The position numbers and the translations under genes are program-made. A DNA stretch of 43,828 bases from Oscillospiraceae bacterium. GTDB taxonomy: Bacteria > Bacillota > Clostridia > Oscillospirales > UBA929. This document shows positions 26,454 to 36,587 of this stretch, piece after piece. Each line of letters opens with the position of its first letter. Positions within the stretch are counted from its first letter, which is position 1. Below the pieces are notes generated by a model. That model worked only from the letters and a program-made list of their open reading frames with translations, made no database searches and was not told where the DNA came from. Location of the stretch: contig JAIRUE010000003.1 of assembly GCA_031254575.1 (NCBI GenBank), forward strand, positions 1 through 43,828. The letters are read 5' to 3'.

Positions 26454-27008
26454 GTGAGTAAAAAAGCAAAAAGCATGATCGCGTATACGGGTATCGGCTG
26501 TATACTGCTGTATTTCATTGTGGTGGCCGGGTATTTTTTAACGGAATCCCGGCTCATGCTCAAGTGCTGGGAAGCAATGATCATCCTGTCGGCTCCCGTT
26601 ATGCTGCTCGTGATCGTATCGGTCCTTGAACATGCCGGTAAAGACAAAACCGGATTCAAAACGGCCGCCCTCGCGTTTATGACATGCGCCGCCGCCATCA
26701 CCGCCGCGGTTCATTACGGCAATGTTATTTCCTTTGAGGAAATAACGGCGGAGCTGCAGACGAACGATTCCCTGGCGTGGGGGTTTTTTGTGGGACTGGC
26801 TTTTCTTTTTACCGCGGCGGCGCTTCCCCCGGAAATAGTAAAATTGAGGAGAATCAAATATACGGCCGCCGTCTGCGGGTGTTTATGCCTGCTGGGCTTA
26901 TCGGGGCCGGTCACCGGCGCGGAGGCGTTATGGTTCATCTCCGTCGTGGGTTACGGCCTTGGTACGCCCGTTATCTGCCTGCAACTGTTATCCTTTTATA
27001 AAAGCTAA
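26454..27008 (+). CDS. Hypothetical polytopic membrane protein
   Basis: GTG start after AGAGGA; several hydrophobic segments; no family recognised. Confidence 0.65.
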   Translation: MSKKAKSMIAYTGIGCILLYFIVVAGYFLTESRLMLKCWEAMIILSAPVMLLVIVSVLEHAGKDKTGFKTAALAFMTCAAAITAAVHYGNVISFEEITAELQTNDSLAWGFFVGLAFLFTAAALPPEIVKLRRIKYTAAVCGCLCLLGLSGPVTGAEALWFISVVGYGLGTPVICLQLLSFYKS

Positions 27009-27105
27009 AAGGAACGCATACCGCTCTTTACACACGGGCGGAGACGGCGTGCCGGGGCCCGGACCCCCGCGCGGAGCGCTCCCAGCGCGGTCGCCTCGCT
27101 GCCCG

Positions 27106-28314
27106 TCAGCAGCCTTTCTCCGCATGCCCCTTTTTCTTCGCCGCCAGCAGCAACAGCACCAGAACGGCGCCGACCGCCGCCAGCAAGCCCAAAACGATAA
27201 ACTTTGCCGTAATATCCTCAATCAGCCCGATGACCATCGGGAATGTCAGCGCCGACACCGCGAACCCCAGCATCACCGCGCCGTAGTTGGAGCCGACATT
27301 TTGAATGCCGAAATAGTCCGCCGTCAGCACAGGGTATATGCCGGAAAACCCGCCGTAGCAAAAGGCCGTCACGGCGATCACCGCCATAAAGGCGAAGCCC
27401 TGCGCGAAAATCAGGAGCAGCGAACAGGCGGCGGTGACGGCAATCACGGTAAACGCCGCGTTTTCCCGCCCGATCTTATCGGACAGCAGCGGCGTGCCCA
27501 AACGCCCCAGCGCGTTGGCGACGCCGGTCAGCATGACGACGGCGGTCCCGGCCGACGCCTCAAGGCCCCGGTCGGCGGCCAGCGACTTAAAAGAGGGGTT
27601 GAGAATGAAAAACGCGGCGGTCGCGAGCATCAGCGAAAGCGTTATGTAGTAAAACTCCTTTGTCCTGACCGCCTCCGACATGGTAAACTGCCGTTTGGCA
27701 AGCAGGGCGGCGGACGGCGCGCCGGGCGCGGCGCTGTCCTCCGGCAGGCGGATGAAGCTAAACAGCGCGAGCGTTACGGCAAAAAAAGCCGCCGCAAGGA
27801 TGATAAACGTGTTTTTCAGCCCGTACCGCCCGATCAGCGCTTCGATCAGCGGCGCGAAGATGACCGTTGAGAAGCCGAACGCGCAGACGCTTATCCCCGT
27901 CGCAAGCCCCCGGTTCTGCGGGAACCATTTCTGCGCCGCCGTGATGACGGCGTTATACCCCGCGCCCACGCCGAAACCGCCGACAACGCCGTACGCCGTA
28001 TACAGGAGCCAGATCTGCCCCGCCGGCAGATACGCCGCGGCGAGCATACCCCCGGCCAGCATCAGCCCGCCGAGCAGGACGACTTTCTGCGCCCCCGCCT
28101 TGAGCTGCAGTTTGCCGCCCACTAGGATGCCCACCACAAAAAAGCACAGCATGAACGACGACGTGAGCTTGACGTTATCGACATTCCACCCGTAAAAGCC
28201 GCTGACAGGCCCCACGAAGACGCTCCAGACATACAGAACGCCCAAAAACAACTGCATAACGCTCCCCGTGAGCAGAACTTTCAGCCCCTGTTTGTTTTCC
28301 CTGACCGACGGCAT
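27106..28314 (-). CDS. OFA-family (oxalate/formate antiporter-like) MFS transporter
   Basis: 12-TM pattern; LGVLYVWSVFVGPVSGFYGW, VVGGFGVGAGYNAVITAAQKWFPQNRGLATGI. Confidence 0.88.
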   Translation of the reverse strand: MPSVRENKQGLKVLLTGSVMQLFLGVLYVWSVFVGPVSGFYGWNVDNVKLTSSFMLCFFVVGILVGGKLQLKAGAQKVVLLGGLMLAGGMLAAAYLPAGQIWLLYTAYGVVGGFGVGAGYNAVITAAQKWFPQNRGLATGISVCAFGFSTVIFAPLIEALIGRYGLKNTFIILAAAFFAVTLALFSFIRLPEDSAAPGAPSAALLAKRQFTMSEAVRTKEFYYITLSLMLATAAFFILNPSFKSLAADRGLEASAGTAVVMLTGVANALGRLGTPLLSDKIGRENAAFTVIAVTAACSLLLIFAQGFAFMAVIAVTAFCYGGFSGIYPVLTADYFGIQNVGSNYGAVMLGFAVSALTFPMVIGLIEDITAKFIVLGLLAAVGAVLVLLLLAAKKKGHAEKGC

Positions 28315-28349
28315 GATACCCGCACGCCCTTTCTATTTCAAATTTGTTT

Positions 28350-28378
28350 ATTTTACCATGCCGCGCCCGCTCTGTCAA
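28350..28378 (-). promoter_or_regulatory. Near-consensus promoter for the OFA transporter
   Basis: Reverse strand TTGACA-N17-TAAAAT. Confidence 0.7.
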
Positions 28379-28431
28379 TTCCGGAACACACGTTTCGCGG
28401 CGCAAAAGCAGACGCTTTCCGGCTCCGGGAA

Positions 28432-28460
28432 TTGATTCCATTTCCAGGCTCTGTTATACT
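28432..28460 (+). promoter_or_regulatory. Promoter for the LRR-SLH protein
   Basis: TTGATT-N17-TATACT. Confidence 0.65.
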
Positions 28461-28493
28461 ATCCATATACAATTTCATTCTGGGGGTTTTACC

Positions 28494-29532
28494 ATGAAAA
28501 AGCGAATCCTGTCCCTCGCGCTGGCGTTTGTGCTGACCCTCGTTCTCGTTCCATTTGTCCCGGCGGTTGCCGCGCCACCGGCGGGCAGCATTATCCAGGA
28601 CCCGGATTTCTACGCGGCGGTGCCGGAAGAAATCGGGAAACCTGACGGATATGCCATTACCGCCGGGAGATGTGTCGGGGATTACAGGATTGGATGTGTC
28701 ATACAGAGGAATCGTTAGCCTTTCCGGTATCGAGTATTTTACCGCACTGAAATGGCTTTTTTGCTATGAAAACCAACTGACTACGCTGGATGTGAGTCAA
28801 AATACCGCGCTGGAAATACTTTCCTGCACTAGCAACCAACTGACCATGCTGGACTTGAGCAATAACACAAACCTGGAAATGCTTGATTGCCGGGATAACT
28901 ATCTGGCGAGCAAAGCCGCTCTCGGCTTCACCGGCTCATGGGATGCTTTAGATTTATGGGGATTTCCGGCAAACATTTTCGACCCGCAAAAAACCGGCGC
29001 GCCGCCCAGCGGCGCCCCCTCCGGCTGGGCCGCCGAAGCCGTCAGCAGGGCCAAAGACCTCGGCGTCCTGCCCGAATCCCTGCAAAGCAGCTATCAGCAG
29101 AACACCACGCGCGCGGAGTTTTGTGAATTGACGGTTGCGCTGATTGAAAAGCTGACGGGTAAAGAGATCACCGAGCGGGAGAGCTTCACCGATACAAGCG
29201 ATATAAACGTGCAGAAGATCGCGGGCTTGGGTATCGTCACCGGGCGCGGCGGCGGCGTCTTTGACCCGAACAGCGGCATTTCACGGCAGGAGGCGGCGGT
29301 GATTCTTGAAAAGGTGGCGCGGAAGGGATTGGGCAAGGAACTGCCGGAGGGAGTGGCGGCGTTTAATGACATCGCGGGCTCATACGCGGAAAAGGCGATA
29401 CGGCAGATGCGCGGCGTCAGTCCCGGCATCATGAGCGGCAAGAGCGCCGACACCTTTGACCCGGACGGGAAGTTCACCCGCGAGGAGAGCGTTTCCACAA
29501 TGCTCAAGCTGTGGGAGTGGTTTAATAAGTAA
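28494..29532 (+). pseudogene. Secreted LRR/SLH-domain surface protein, interrupted by a frameshift near 28668
   Basis: Signal peptide MKKRILSLALAFVLTLVLVPFVPAVA in frame 0. LRR (LKWLFCYENQLTTLDVSQNTALEILSC..) and SLH sequence continue in frame +1 after ITAG^DVSGITGLDVS. Confidence 0.8.
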
Positions 29533-29545
29533 GGAAACCCTAATA

Positions 29546-29577
29546 AAACCGTCTCCCGGCCGGGGGGCGGTTTTTTT
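29546..29577 (+). terminator. Rho-independent terminator
   Basis: AAACCGTCTCCCGGCCGGGGGGCGGTTTTTTT. Confidence 0.8.
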
Positions 29578-29618
29578 GGGAAAAGCCCGTGATTTCCGAT
29601 AATTTTTGGAAGCGCCCC

Positions 29619-29647
29619 TTGCAAAAAACGGCAAACGGTGATACAAT
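29619..29647 (+). promoter_or_regulatory. Promoter for pckG
   Basis: TTGCAA-N17-TACAAT. Confidence 0.6.
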
Positions 29648-29683
29648 GCCCGAAAGGCGTAATTGCCGTGTAGAAGGAGGTTT

Positions 29684-31480
29684 ATGCAGATGGTCTCGGT
29701 TTCAAACAAGACGCTTGACGCGTGGATCAGGGAAATCGCCGAACTGTGCAAGCCGGACAGCGTCTACCTGTGCGACGGCTCGCAGGGGGAGTATGACAGG
29801 CTCATTCAGGAGATGGTGGACGCGGGTATGGCCACCCCGCTGAAAAAGCGTCCCGGATGTTATCTGTTCAGGAGCCACCCGTCCGACGTCGCGCGGGTGG
29901 AGAACAGAACGTTTATCGCGTCCAAAAAGCAGGAGGACGCCGGTCCGACCAACAACTGGATCGACCCGGACGAGCTGAAAGCCACCATGAGAGGGCTTTA
30001 TGACGGCTGCATGAAGGGACGGACGATGTATGTCATCCCTTATTCCATGGGCCCCATCGGCTCGCCCATCTCCAAAATAGGCGTGGAGATCACCGACAGC
30101 CCGTATGTCGTCGTCAACATGCGCATCATGACAAGGATCGGCACGGCTGTCCTCGACTCGCTCGGCAACGGGGAGTTCGTTCGGTGCCTGCACTCGGTCG
30201 GCAAGCCCCTGGCAGAGGGTGAAAAAGACGTGTCCTGGCCCTGCGCCCCCTCGATCGACGACAAATACATCTCCCAGTTCCCCGAGGACCGGATGATCTG
30301 GTCCTACGGCTCCGGCTACGGCGGCAACGCCCTGCTCGGCAAAAAGTGCTTCGCTCTCCGCATCGCCTCCGTACAGGCCCGCGATGAGGGCTGGCTGGCG
30401 GAGCATATGCTTATCCTGAAACTCACGGCCCCCGACGGCGGCGTCCATTATGTCTGCGGGGCGTTTCCCAGCGCCTGCGGCAAGACAAATCTCGCCATGC
30501 TCGAACCGACCATACCGGGCTGGAAAGTCGAAACGGTCGGCGACGACATCGCGTGGATGAAGTTCGGCGCGGACGGCAGGCTTTACGCCATCAACCCCGA
30601 GGCGGGCTTCTTCGGCGTCGCCCCGGGCACTTCGATGGACTCCAACCCCAACGCCATGAGGACGATAAAGACAAACAGCATCTTCACAAACGTCGGCCTG
30701 ACCGACGACGGGGACGTCTGGTGGGAGGGGATCGGCACCGAACCCCCGGCACACCTGATCGACTGGCAGGGCAACGACTGGACTCCCGATTCCGGCAAAC
30801 CCGCCGCCCACGCCAACTCCCGTTTCACCGCGCCCGCCAAACAGTGCCCTGTCATCGCGCCCGAATGGGAAGACCCGAAAGGCGTGCCGATCTCGGCCAT
30901 TCTTATCGGCGGCCGCCGCAAGACCACGGTCCCGCTTGTCAACGAAAGCCTCGACTGGAACCACGGCATCTTCCTGGGTTCCATCATGGGGTCGGAAATC
31001 ACCTCCGCCGCCATCACCGACAACGTAGGCCAGGTCAGGCGCGATCCGTTCGCCATGCTGCCGTTCATAGGATACCATGTGGGCGACTACCTGCAGCACT
31101 GGCTGGACATCGGCAAAAAGACGGACGCGTCGAAACTGCCAAGGATATACTATGTCAACTGGTTCCGCAAGAGCGCGGAGGGCAAGTTTCTGTGGCCCGG
31201 ATACGGTGAAAACAGCCGCGTGCTGAAATGGATCGTGGAGCGGCTCTCGGGAATTGCCAAGGCGGTGACGACGCCGATTGGGAACCTGCCGGAGAACGGC
31301 GCGATCGACGTCAGCGGGCTTAATGTGAGCACAGACGATATGGCGGAACTTCTGAAAGTGGATAAGGACGCGTGGTTCACGGAGGTCAAGTCCATCAAGG
31401 AAAACTACAAGAGCTACGGCGACAAGCTGCCCAAGGAACTGCAGGCCGAGCTGGATAAAATGGAGAAGGCCTTAGGCTAA
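29684..31480 (+). CDS. pckG: Phosphoenolpyruvate carboxykinase (GTP)
   Basis: [63 protein letters not shown] before ATG 29684. Confidence 0.97.
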   Translation: MQMVSVSNKTLDAWIREIAELCKPDSVYLCDGSQGEYDRLIQEMVDAGMATPLKKRPGCYLFRSHPSDVARVENRTFIASKKQEDAGPTNNWIDPDELKATMRGLYDGCMKGRTMYVIPYSMGPIGSPISKIGVEITDSPYVVVNMRIMTRIGTAVLDSLGNGEFVRCLHSVGKPLAEGEKDVSWPCAPSIDDKYISQFPEDRMIWSYGSGYGGNALLGKKCFALRIASVQARDEGWLAEHMLILKLTAPDGGVHYVCGAFPSACGKTNLAMLEPTIPGWKVETVGDDIAWMKFGADGRLYAINPEAGFFGVAPGTSMDSNPNAMRTIKTNSIFTNVGLTDDGDVWWEGIGTEPPAHLIDWQGNDWTPDSGKPAAHANSRFTAPAKQCPVIAPEWEDPKGVPISAILIGGRRKTTVPLVNESLDWNHGIFLGSIMGSEITSAAITDNVGQVRRDPFAMLPFIGYHVGDYLQHWLDIGKKTDASKLPRIYYVNWFRKSAEGKFLWPGYGENSRVLKWIVERLSGIAKAVTTPIGNLPENGAIDVSGLNVSTDDMAELLKVDKDAWFTEVKSIKENYKSYGDKLPKELQAELDKMEKALG

Positions 31481-31498
31481 GGGATTCATACGGATAAA

Positions 31499-31530
31499 CA
31501 AACGGGGCGCTTAAAGCGTCCCGTTTGTTT
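31499..31530. terminator. Terminator between convergent pckG and rodA
   Basis: CAAACGGGGCGC-TTAAA-GCGTCCCGTTTG followed by TTT on +; A-rich on the opposite side. Confidence 0.7.
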
Positions 31531-32701
31531 ATATCACCGGTTGTTCCCCTTTGGGCAGGAAGCTCTCCACCTTCGGTTTCCGTTTCGTATGCTTGTAAAC
31601 CGACATCACCAGCCCGATGCCCATATAGTTTGTCAAAACGAACGAGCCGCCGCTGGACAGGAACGGCAGGGAGTTGCCGATGACCGGCAGCAGGGAGAGG
31701 CACATGCAGATATTGATGACCGACTGGCCGAAAAACATGGCGAACACGCCGGCGCAGATGAGCTGACCCTGTTTATCATTGGCGTAGCCGGTGTTGAGCA
31801 GCATTTTGCCGCCGATCAGCGCGATGACGAGGAAGACGGCGGCACAGCCCAGGAATCCGGTGGCGTTGGCGACGAACGCGAAGATAAAATCGTTGTGCAT
31901 CTCCGGCACATAGACGATGGACGGCGAGAACAGCCCGGCGCCGGTCAGTTTGCCGGACGCGACCGCCAGCGCCGCCTGATACTGCTGGTAATAGGCGGCG
32001 TCGGAAGCGGACTGCCCGAGAAGGGCGAGGAACCGGTTCCTCTGCGCGTCGCTGAGCAAAAAAGCCCACACAACGGGGAGTATGGCCGGGACGGCGACCA
32101 GCGCGACGGCAATATAGATCCACTTAATCCCGGCGACAAACATCATCGAGAGAAAAATGAGCAGAAACATCAGCGCGGTGCCGCTGTCCCCCTGGATCTG
32201 CACGAGCGCGACGGGGATCAGCGCATGCAGGCAGAGCAGAAAGATGTGGAGGGGATGGTTGAACCTGTCCTGCGTTTTATATACGTGGTAGGCAAACGAC
32301 AGGATGAACGCCAGCTTCAGAAACTCGGACGGCTGAACGCTCATGTTGATGCCGGGGATAATCAGCCAGCGTTTGTCCTCGGGGCTCACGGAGGTGCCCA
32401 CGCCGAAAACAAAGGTGGACAGCATAAACAGATACGCCGCCGGGACATAGATCTTCCATTTGTCCGCGAGGGCGCGGTAGTTGATATTAGCCAGGATGAC
32501 GGCGAAAACGGCGCCCAGGCCGGTCGCGATCCCCTGGATCATGATGCTGCGCATATTGAGCTTTGGCTGCGGGATATACCTGGTGCGGTATATGCCCAGC
32601 AGCAGGCAAAGGCTCAACAGGGACAGGCCGATACAGGGCAGCAGCAGCAGCCAGTCCATCCTATCCCAAAACGCCCGCCACACTCTTCTAAACGCGCTCA
32701 T
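31529..32701 (-). CDS. rodA: RodA/FtsW/SpoVE-family glycosyltransferase
   Basis: LAFILSFAYHVYK, QIQGDSGTALMFL, NDFIFAFVANATGFLG, LPVIGNSLPFLSSGGSFVLTNYMGIGLVMSV. Confidence 0.9.
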   Translation of the reverse strand: MSAFRRVWRAFWDRMDWLLLLPCIGLSLLSLCLLLGIYRTRYIPQPKLNMRSIMIQGIATGLGAVFAVILANINYRALADKWKIYVPAAYLFMLSTFVFGVGTSVSPEDKRWLIIPGINMSVQPSEFLKLAFILSFAYHVYKTQDRFNHPLHIFLLCLHALIPVALVQIQGDSGTALMFLLIFLSMMFVAGIKWIYIAVALVAVPAILPVVWAFLLSDAQRNRFLALLGQSASDAAYYQQYQAALAVASGKLTGAGLFSPSIVYVPEMHNDFIFAFVANATGFLGCAAVFLVIALIGGKMLLNTGYANDKQGQLICAGVFAMFFGQSVINICMCLSLLPVIGNSLPFLSSGGSFVLTNYMGIGLVMSVYKHTKRKPKVESFLPKGEQPVI

Positions 32702-32726
32702 AATCCTTCCTCTGTGACGAACCCCG

Positions 32727-34115
32727 TCAAAACCCGAAATACCGCATCGCGTTATGGTAGGAAATGTCCTCCGTCAAACGCCCCAAGGCCTCCCTGTCGA
32801 AAGGGATCTCGCCGTTTTCGGCCCATCCGCCCAAAAGCCCGCACAGGATACGGCGGAAATATTCATGCCGCGTATAGCTTAAAAAGCTGCGCGAATCGGT
32901 CAGCATCCCGATAAAGGCGCCCAGCAGCGAGAAATTCGCAAGGCCTCTGAGGTGCCTTTCGATCCCGTCCCGGCTGTCGTTGAACCACCACGCCGGACCG
33001 TGCTGCATCCCCGCGCCGCCGTCCTGGAACGACGCGAGTACGGAGTCGATCATCGCGTTGTCGTTGGGATCGAGTGAATATACCACCGTCTTGGGCAGGC
33101 GGTCGTCGGCCGCGAGCAGGTCGAGGAAGCGCGCGAGATCACGCCCGCCGCCCGCCGGGCCGATGCAGTCAAACCCGGTGTCCGGGCCGGCGGCGCGGTG
33201 CATACGCGTGTTGACGCCGCGCCTGACGCCGTAATGAAGCTGCATCGCCCATCCCAGCCGTTTATAAACGCCGGCTAAAAACACCAGCAGCGCGGTTTTG
33301 AACGGGAGCAGCGCGTCCGCGCCGGGCGCTCTGCCGTCCCTTGCCTGCCGGAACGCCGCCTCGGCCTCTCCGGCCGGCGCGGGGCGGAACGGGATGGCCG
33401 CCATGCCGTGGTCGGAGGCGCGGCAGCCGAGCCGGTCAAAATATTCCGCGCGCTTTTCAAGGGCTTCGCACAACTTGTCAAACGAGGTGATCGCCATCCC
33501 CGCCGCCTGCCCCAGCTCTTCCAGGTACGCGGGATAGCCGTCCCTTTCGGGCGAGAGGGCAAAGTCGGGGCGGAAAGCGGGAACGACCGACGTTTCAAAC
33601 GACGCGTCTTTGCGGATAGCCTCATGCCACACAAGGCTGTCGGCGGGGTCGTCGGTGGTGGCGATGACCTTTACGCTGGACCGGCGGATGATCTCTTTCG
33701 CCGTCAGGCCCGGAAGCCTTTCACTGACCGCCGCCCAGACAGCCGGGGCGTTTTGCGCGTTCAGTTCCAGATCGCAGCCGAAATACCGGCGCAGTTCAAG
33801 GTGCGCCCAGTGATAAACGGGATTGCCGACGGCTTTGGGCATAATCCCGGCAAATTTAAGAAACTTATCGTAATCCGGCGCGCCGCCGGTGATATACTCC
33901 TCCGGCACGCCGTTGGCCCGCATCAGCCGCCACTTGTAATGATCGCCGCCCAGCCAGAGCTGGGCGAGGTTGTCAAAAGAGCGGTCGCGGGCGATCTCTT
34001 CGGGGTCTATATGGCAGTGGTAATCGGCAATCGGCATGTGTTTGGCGTAGTCATGGTATAAAGTTTTTGCCGCGCCATTCGGCAGCAGGAAGTCCTCGTC
34101 CATAAACGGCTTCAT
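32727..34115 (-). CDS. uxaC: Glucuronate isomerase
   Basis: MKPFMDEDFLLPNGAAKTLYHDYAKHMPIADYHCHIDPEEIARDR, GMLTDSRSFLSYTRHEYFRRILC. Confidence 0.95.
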   Translation of the reverse strand: MKPFMDEDFLLPNGAAKTLYHDYAKHMPIADYHCHIDPEEIARDRSFDNLAQLWLGGDHYKWRLMRANGVPEEYITGGAPDYDKFLKFAGIMPKAVGNPVYHWAHLELRRYFGCDLELNAQNAPAVWAAVSERLPGLTAKEIIRRSSVKVIATTDDPADSLVWHEAIRKDASFETSVVPAFRPDFALSPERDGYPAYLEELGQAAGMAITSFDKLCEALEKRAEYFDRLGCRASDHGMAAIPFRPAPAGEAEAAFRQARDGRAPGADALLPFKTALLVFLAGVYKRLGWAMQLHYGVRRGVNTRMHRAAGPDTGFDCIGPAGGGRDLARFLDLLAADDRLPKTVVYSLDPNDNAMIDSVLASFQDGGAGMQHGPAWWFNDSRDGIERHLRGLANFSLLGAFIGMLTDSRSFLSYTRHEYFRRILCGLLGGWAENGEIPFDREALGRLTEDISYHNAMRYFGF

Positions 34116-34151
34116 CCGCCCCGCCCTTTCTTTTGTTTTTCCGGCAGTCCC

Positions 34152-34181
34152 AGTATACCAAAAAACCCCGGCCCGCGTCAA
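34152..34181 (-). promoter_or_regulatory. Promoter for uxaC
   Basis: Reverse strand TTGACG-N18-TATACT. Confidence 0.55.
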
Positions 34182-34230
34182 TCCGCCGGGGAGATATTGT
34201 CCGGAATGTTAAAAGCCGGTCCCTTGCTCC

Positions 34231-34875
34231 TCACCGTCCGCGGCAGTCCCGGTAATACTCCAGAGACGGCAAAACCCGCTCAAGCTGCGCCAGCGTATAT
34301 TGTTCGCACAGCGCGGCGAACTGCGCCAGCGGCTTCTTCCCAAGTGTAAAGGAGAACGCCTTGCCCACAGGCGCTTCGCGGACATACCGCGCCGCCAGCG
34401 CGAGGTCTCCGGACAGCGGCGGCAGGTCGGGGTCGAGCGACGGGTCAAAACCCGCGTCGCACAGCGCGCGCATTTCAAACGCCGCCTTGACCAGCGCGGG
34501 CGGGTGTTTTGCCCCGCAAAGGGCAAGCAGGGCCGCGACGGTGAGGTGAAAGATGTCCCCCTCCGGCGCGAGCGTCTGGGCGAGGTCGGCGATATAACAG
34601 GCGAGAGCCATCCGGGAAAGGTCTTCCCGCAAGGCCGGAAACGCCTCTAAAATCTCAGCCTCTTTCAGCGTCAGCCGCTCGCGGTACTCGTTCAGCACCA
34701 TGCGCGAACAGCACAGCACCTGTGAAGCCGCGGCGTGAGGGGAGGCGTGACGCCGCGCGCCGCGCGCCGTCACGGTCAGTTTGCCCTCCCCGTCGGTCAG
34801 GACGGTGAGGATCAGGTCGCTCTCCTTATACTCCACGGCGCGGGCGACAAGCCCGGTGACTTCCCTGTGGCTCAC
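34231..34875 (-). CDS. recO: DNA repair protein RecO, GTG start overlapping the era stop
   Basis: VTGLVARAVEYKESDLILTVLTDGEGKLTVTARGARR; GTGA overlap with era. Confidence 0.9.
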   Translation of the reverse strand: MSHREVTGLVARAVEYKESDLILTVLTDGEGKLTVTARGARRHASPHAAASQVLCCSRMVLNEYRERLTLKEAEILEAFPALREDLSRMALACYIADLAQTLAPEGDIFHLTVAALLALCGAKHPPALVKAAFEMRALCDAGFDPSLDPDLPPLSGDLALAARYVREAPVGKAFSFTLGKKPLAQFAALCEQYTLAQLERVLPSLEYYRDCRGR

Positions 34876-35759
34876 CGGAATCCTAAATTGCGCAGCTGCG
34901 CGTCGCTGTCGCGCCAGTTGCCGCGCACCCGCACCCACAGTTTGAGGAACACGGGCCCGCCGTACATCTCCTCCAGTTCCGCGCGGGCGAGCGAACCTAT
35001 TTTTTTCAGCATCGCCCCGCCTTTGCCGATGACAATGCCCTTATGCCCCTCCTTCTCGCAGGTGATCACAGCCTCGATCCGCACAAGCCCGTCGCCGCGC
35101 TCGCCCAGCTTCTCCACCGTCACCGCCGCGCCGTGCGGCACCTCATCGTCCAGGCAGAGCAGCAGTTTTTCCCGTACCGTCTCCGCGATCAGCACGCGGT
35201 CGGTCTGGTCGGACGACATCCCCTCCGGAAACAGCGCGGGCGACGGCGGCATGTGCTCCAGCAGCATCGCCGCCAGCTCCTCCACACCGTCCCCCGTCCG
35301 GGCCGACAGCGGCAGTATCGCCGTGAATTCCGCCTCGTTTTGATAGGCCGCGATGACCGGAAGCAGTTTTTCACGCGGAAGGGTATCTATCTTATTGACA
35401 ACAAGATAAAACGGGACTTTTGCCTTCCCGCACTGGGCTATCAGGTCCCGTTCAATATCACCCGCCGACGGCACAGGTTCGACGACCAGCACGGCGGCGT
35501 CCACATCACGGACGCTTTCCCGCACCGTTTTGACCATCAGCTTTCCCAATTTGGTGCGCGGCGCGTGGAATCCCGGCGTGTCGATCAGCACCATCTGCAC
35601 CGGCGGGCGGTTGCATACGGCGCAAAGGCGCGTGCGCGTCGTCTGGGGTTTGGGCGTGACGATGGCGATCCTTTCGCCGCAGAGCTTGTTGATCAGCGTG
35701 GATTTTCCCGCGTTGGGCCTCCCGACAACGGCGGCGACGCCCGCCCGTTCGACCTGCAT
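34872..35759 (-). CDS. era: GTPase Era
   Basis: AAVVGRPNAGKSTLINKLCGERIAIVTPKPQTTR, DTPGFH, NKID, C-terminal KH region GHKGIVIGKGGAMLKKIG. Confidence 0.97.
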   Translation of the reverse strand: MQVERAGVAAVVGRPNAGKSTLINKLCGERIAIVTPKPQTTRTRLCAVCNRPPVQMVLIDTPGFHAPRTKLGKLMVKTVRESVRDVDAAVLVVEPVPSAGDIERDLIAQCGKAKVPFYLVVNKIDTLPREKLLPVIAAYQNEAEFTAILPLSARTGDGVEELAAMLLEHMPPSPALFPEGMSSDQTDRVLIAETVREKLLLCLDDEVPHGAAVTVEKLGERGDGLVRIEAVITCEKEGHKGIVIGKGGAMLKKIGSLARAELEEMYGGPVFLKLWVRVRGNWRDSDAQLRNLGFR

Positions 35760-35806
35760 ATCGTTCTCCTTATTCTCTCTGCAAAGACAAAGAGCTTTTC
35801 CGGCCC

Positions 35807-35835
35807 ATTCTACCACAGTATTCGCGCGCGTTCAA
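35807..35835 (-). promoter_or_regulatory. Promoter for era
   Basis: Reverse strand TTGAAC-N17-TAGAAT. Confidence 0.6.
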
Positions 35836-35866
35836 GCTGAAGCGAAATAAACCCAGTGGCGGCGGG

Positions 35867-36472
35867 TCATGTCCCGTCTTTTCTTCCCATCAAAAACTTT
35901 CCATACAGCGGCGTGCCTTTCAGCGTCTTTTGCAATGCCAGCGCGAGCGGAACGGAAATGACGACGGCGAGGACGCCGTTGAAAAGCGACACCGGCGCTT
36001 TTGTGACGATCACGTCGGCCCAGGCGATTTCGGCGGACGCGCCTTTGATCAGGATGGCGTCCCACCAGTAGCCTTTGGCGAGGTAGAGCGCGATATAAGC
36101 CAGCTGCCCCGTAACGGCGGCGGCCACCTTACAAACCGTGTCCCGCACGCCGGGCGAGCGGACGCGCGCGCCGAGCAGACCGCACAGAAATCCCATGATA
36201 AATTTGAAGACCAGCGTAAACGGCGCGGATGTAATAAAAATAGGGCTGGTAAAATCAAACAGCATGGAACCGAGCCCCGCCGCCGTGCCGCCCCGGAGCG
36301 CGCCCAGCAGGAAACCCGAAAGGAGACAGAGGACATTGCCCAGATGAATACGCGTATTCCCCAAAGGGGTGGGGATATTGATTTGCAGCCACGACGCGGC
36401 AAACACCAGCGCCGAAAACACCCCGACCAATACAATGTCCGTGACGCCGTTCTTTTTTCTACCGTCATTCAT
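35867..36472 (-). CDS. ECF transporter substrate-binding (S) component
   Basis: NIPTPLGNTRIHLGNVLCLLSGFLLGALRGGTAAGLGSMLFDF; 5-6 TM segments. Confidence 0.8.
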   Translation of the reverse strand: MNDGRKKNGVTDIVLVGVFSALVFAASWLQINIPTPLGNTRIHLGNVLCLLSGFLLGALRGGTAAGLGSMLFDFTSPIFITSAPFTLVFKFIMGFLCGLLGARVRSPGVRDTVCKVAAAVTGQLAYIALYLAKGYWWDAILIKGASAEIAWADVIVTKAPVSLFNGVLAVVISVPLALALQKTLKGTPLYGKFLMGRKDGT

Positions 36473-36587
36473 AAAATCTCTTCTCCCTCTCTGCCGTTGA
36501 CTTAGGGCAAGGGATATGATACACTCTGTCTGGTCATATTGAAAGTGCCAGAAATAAAAATATCGGGAATACCAGATAAAGAAAGCC

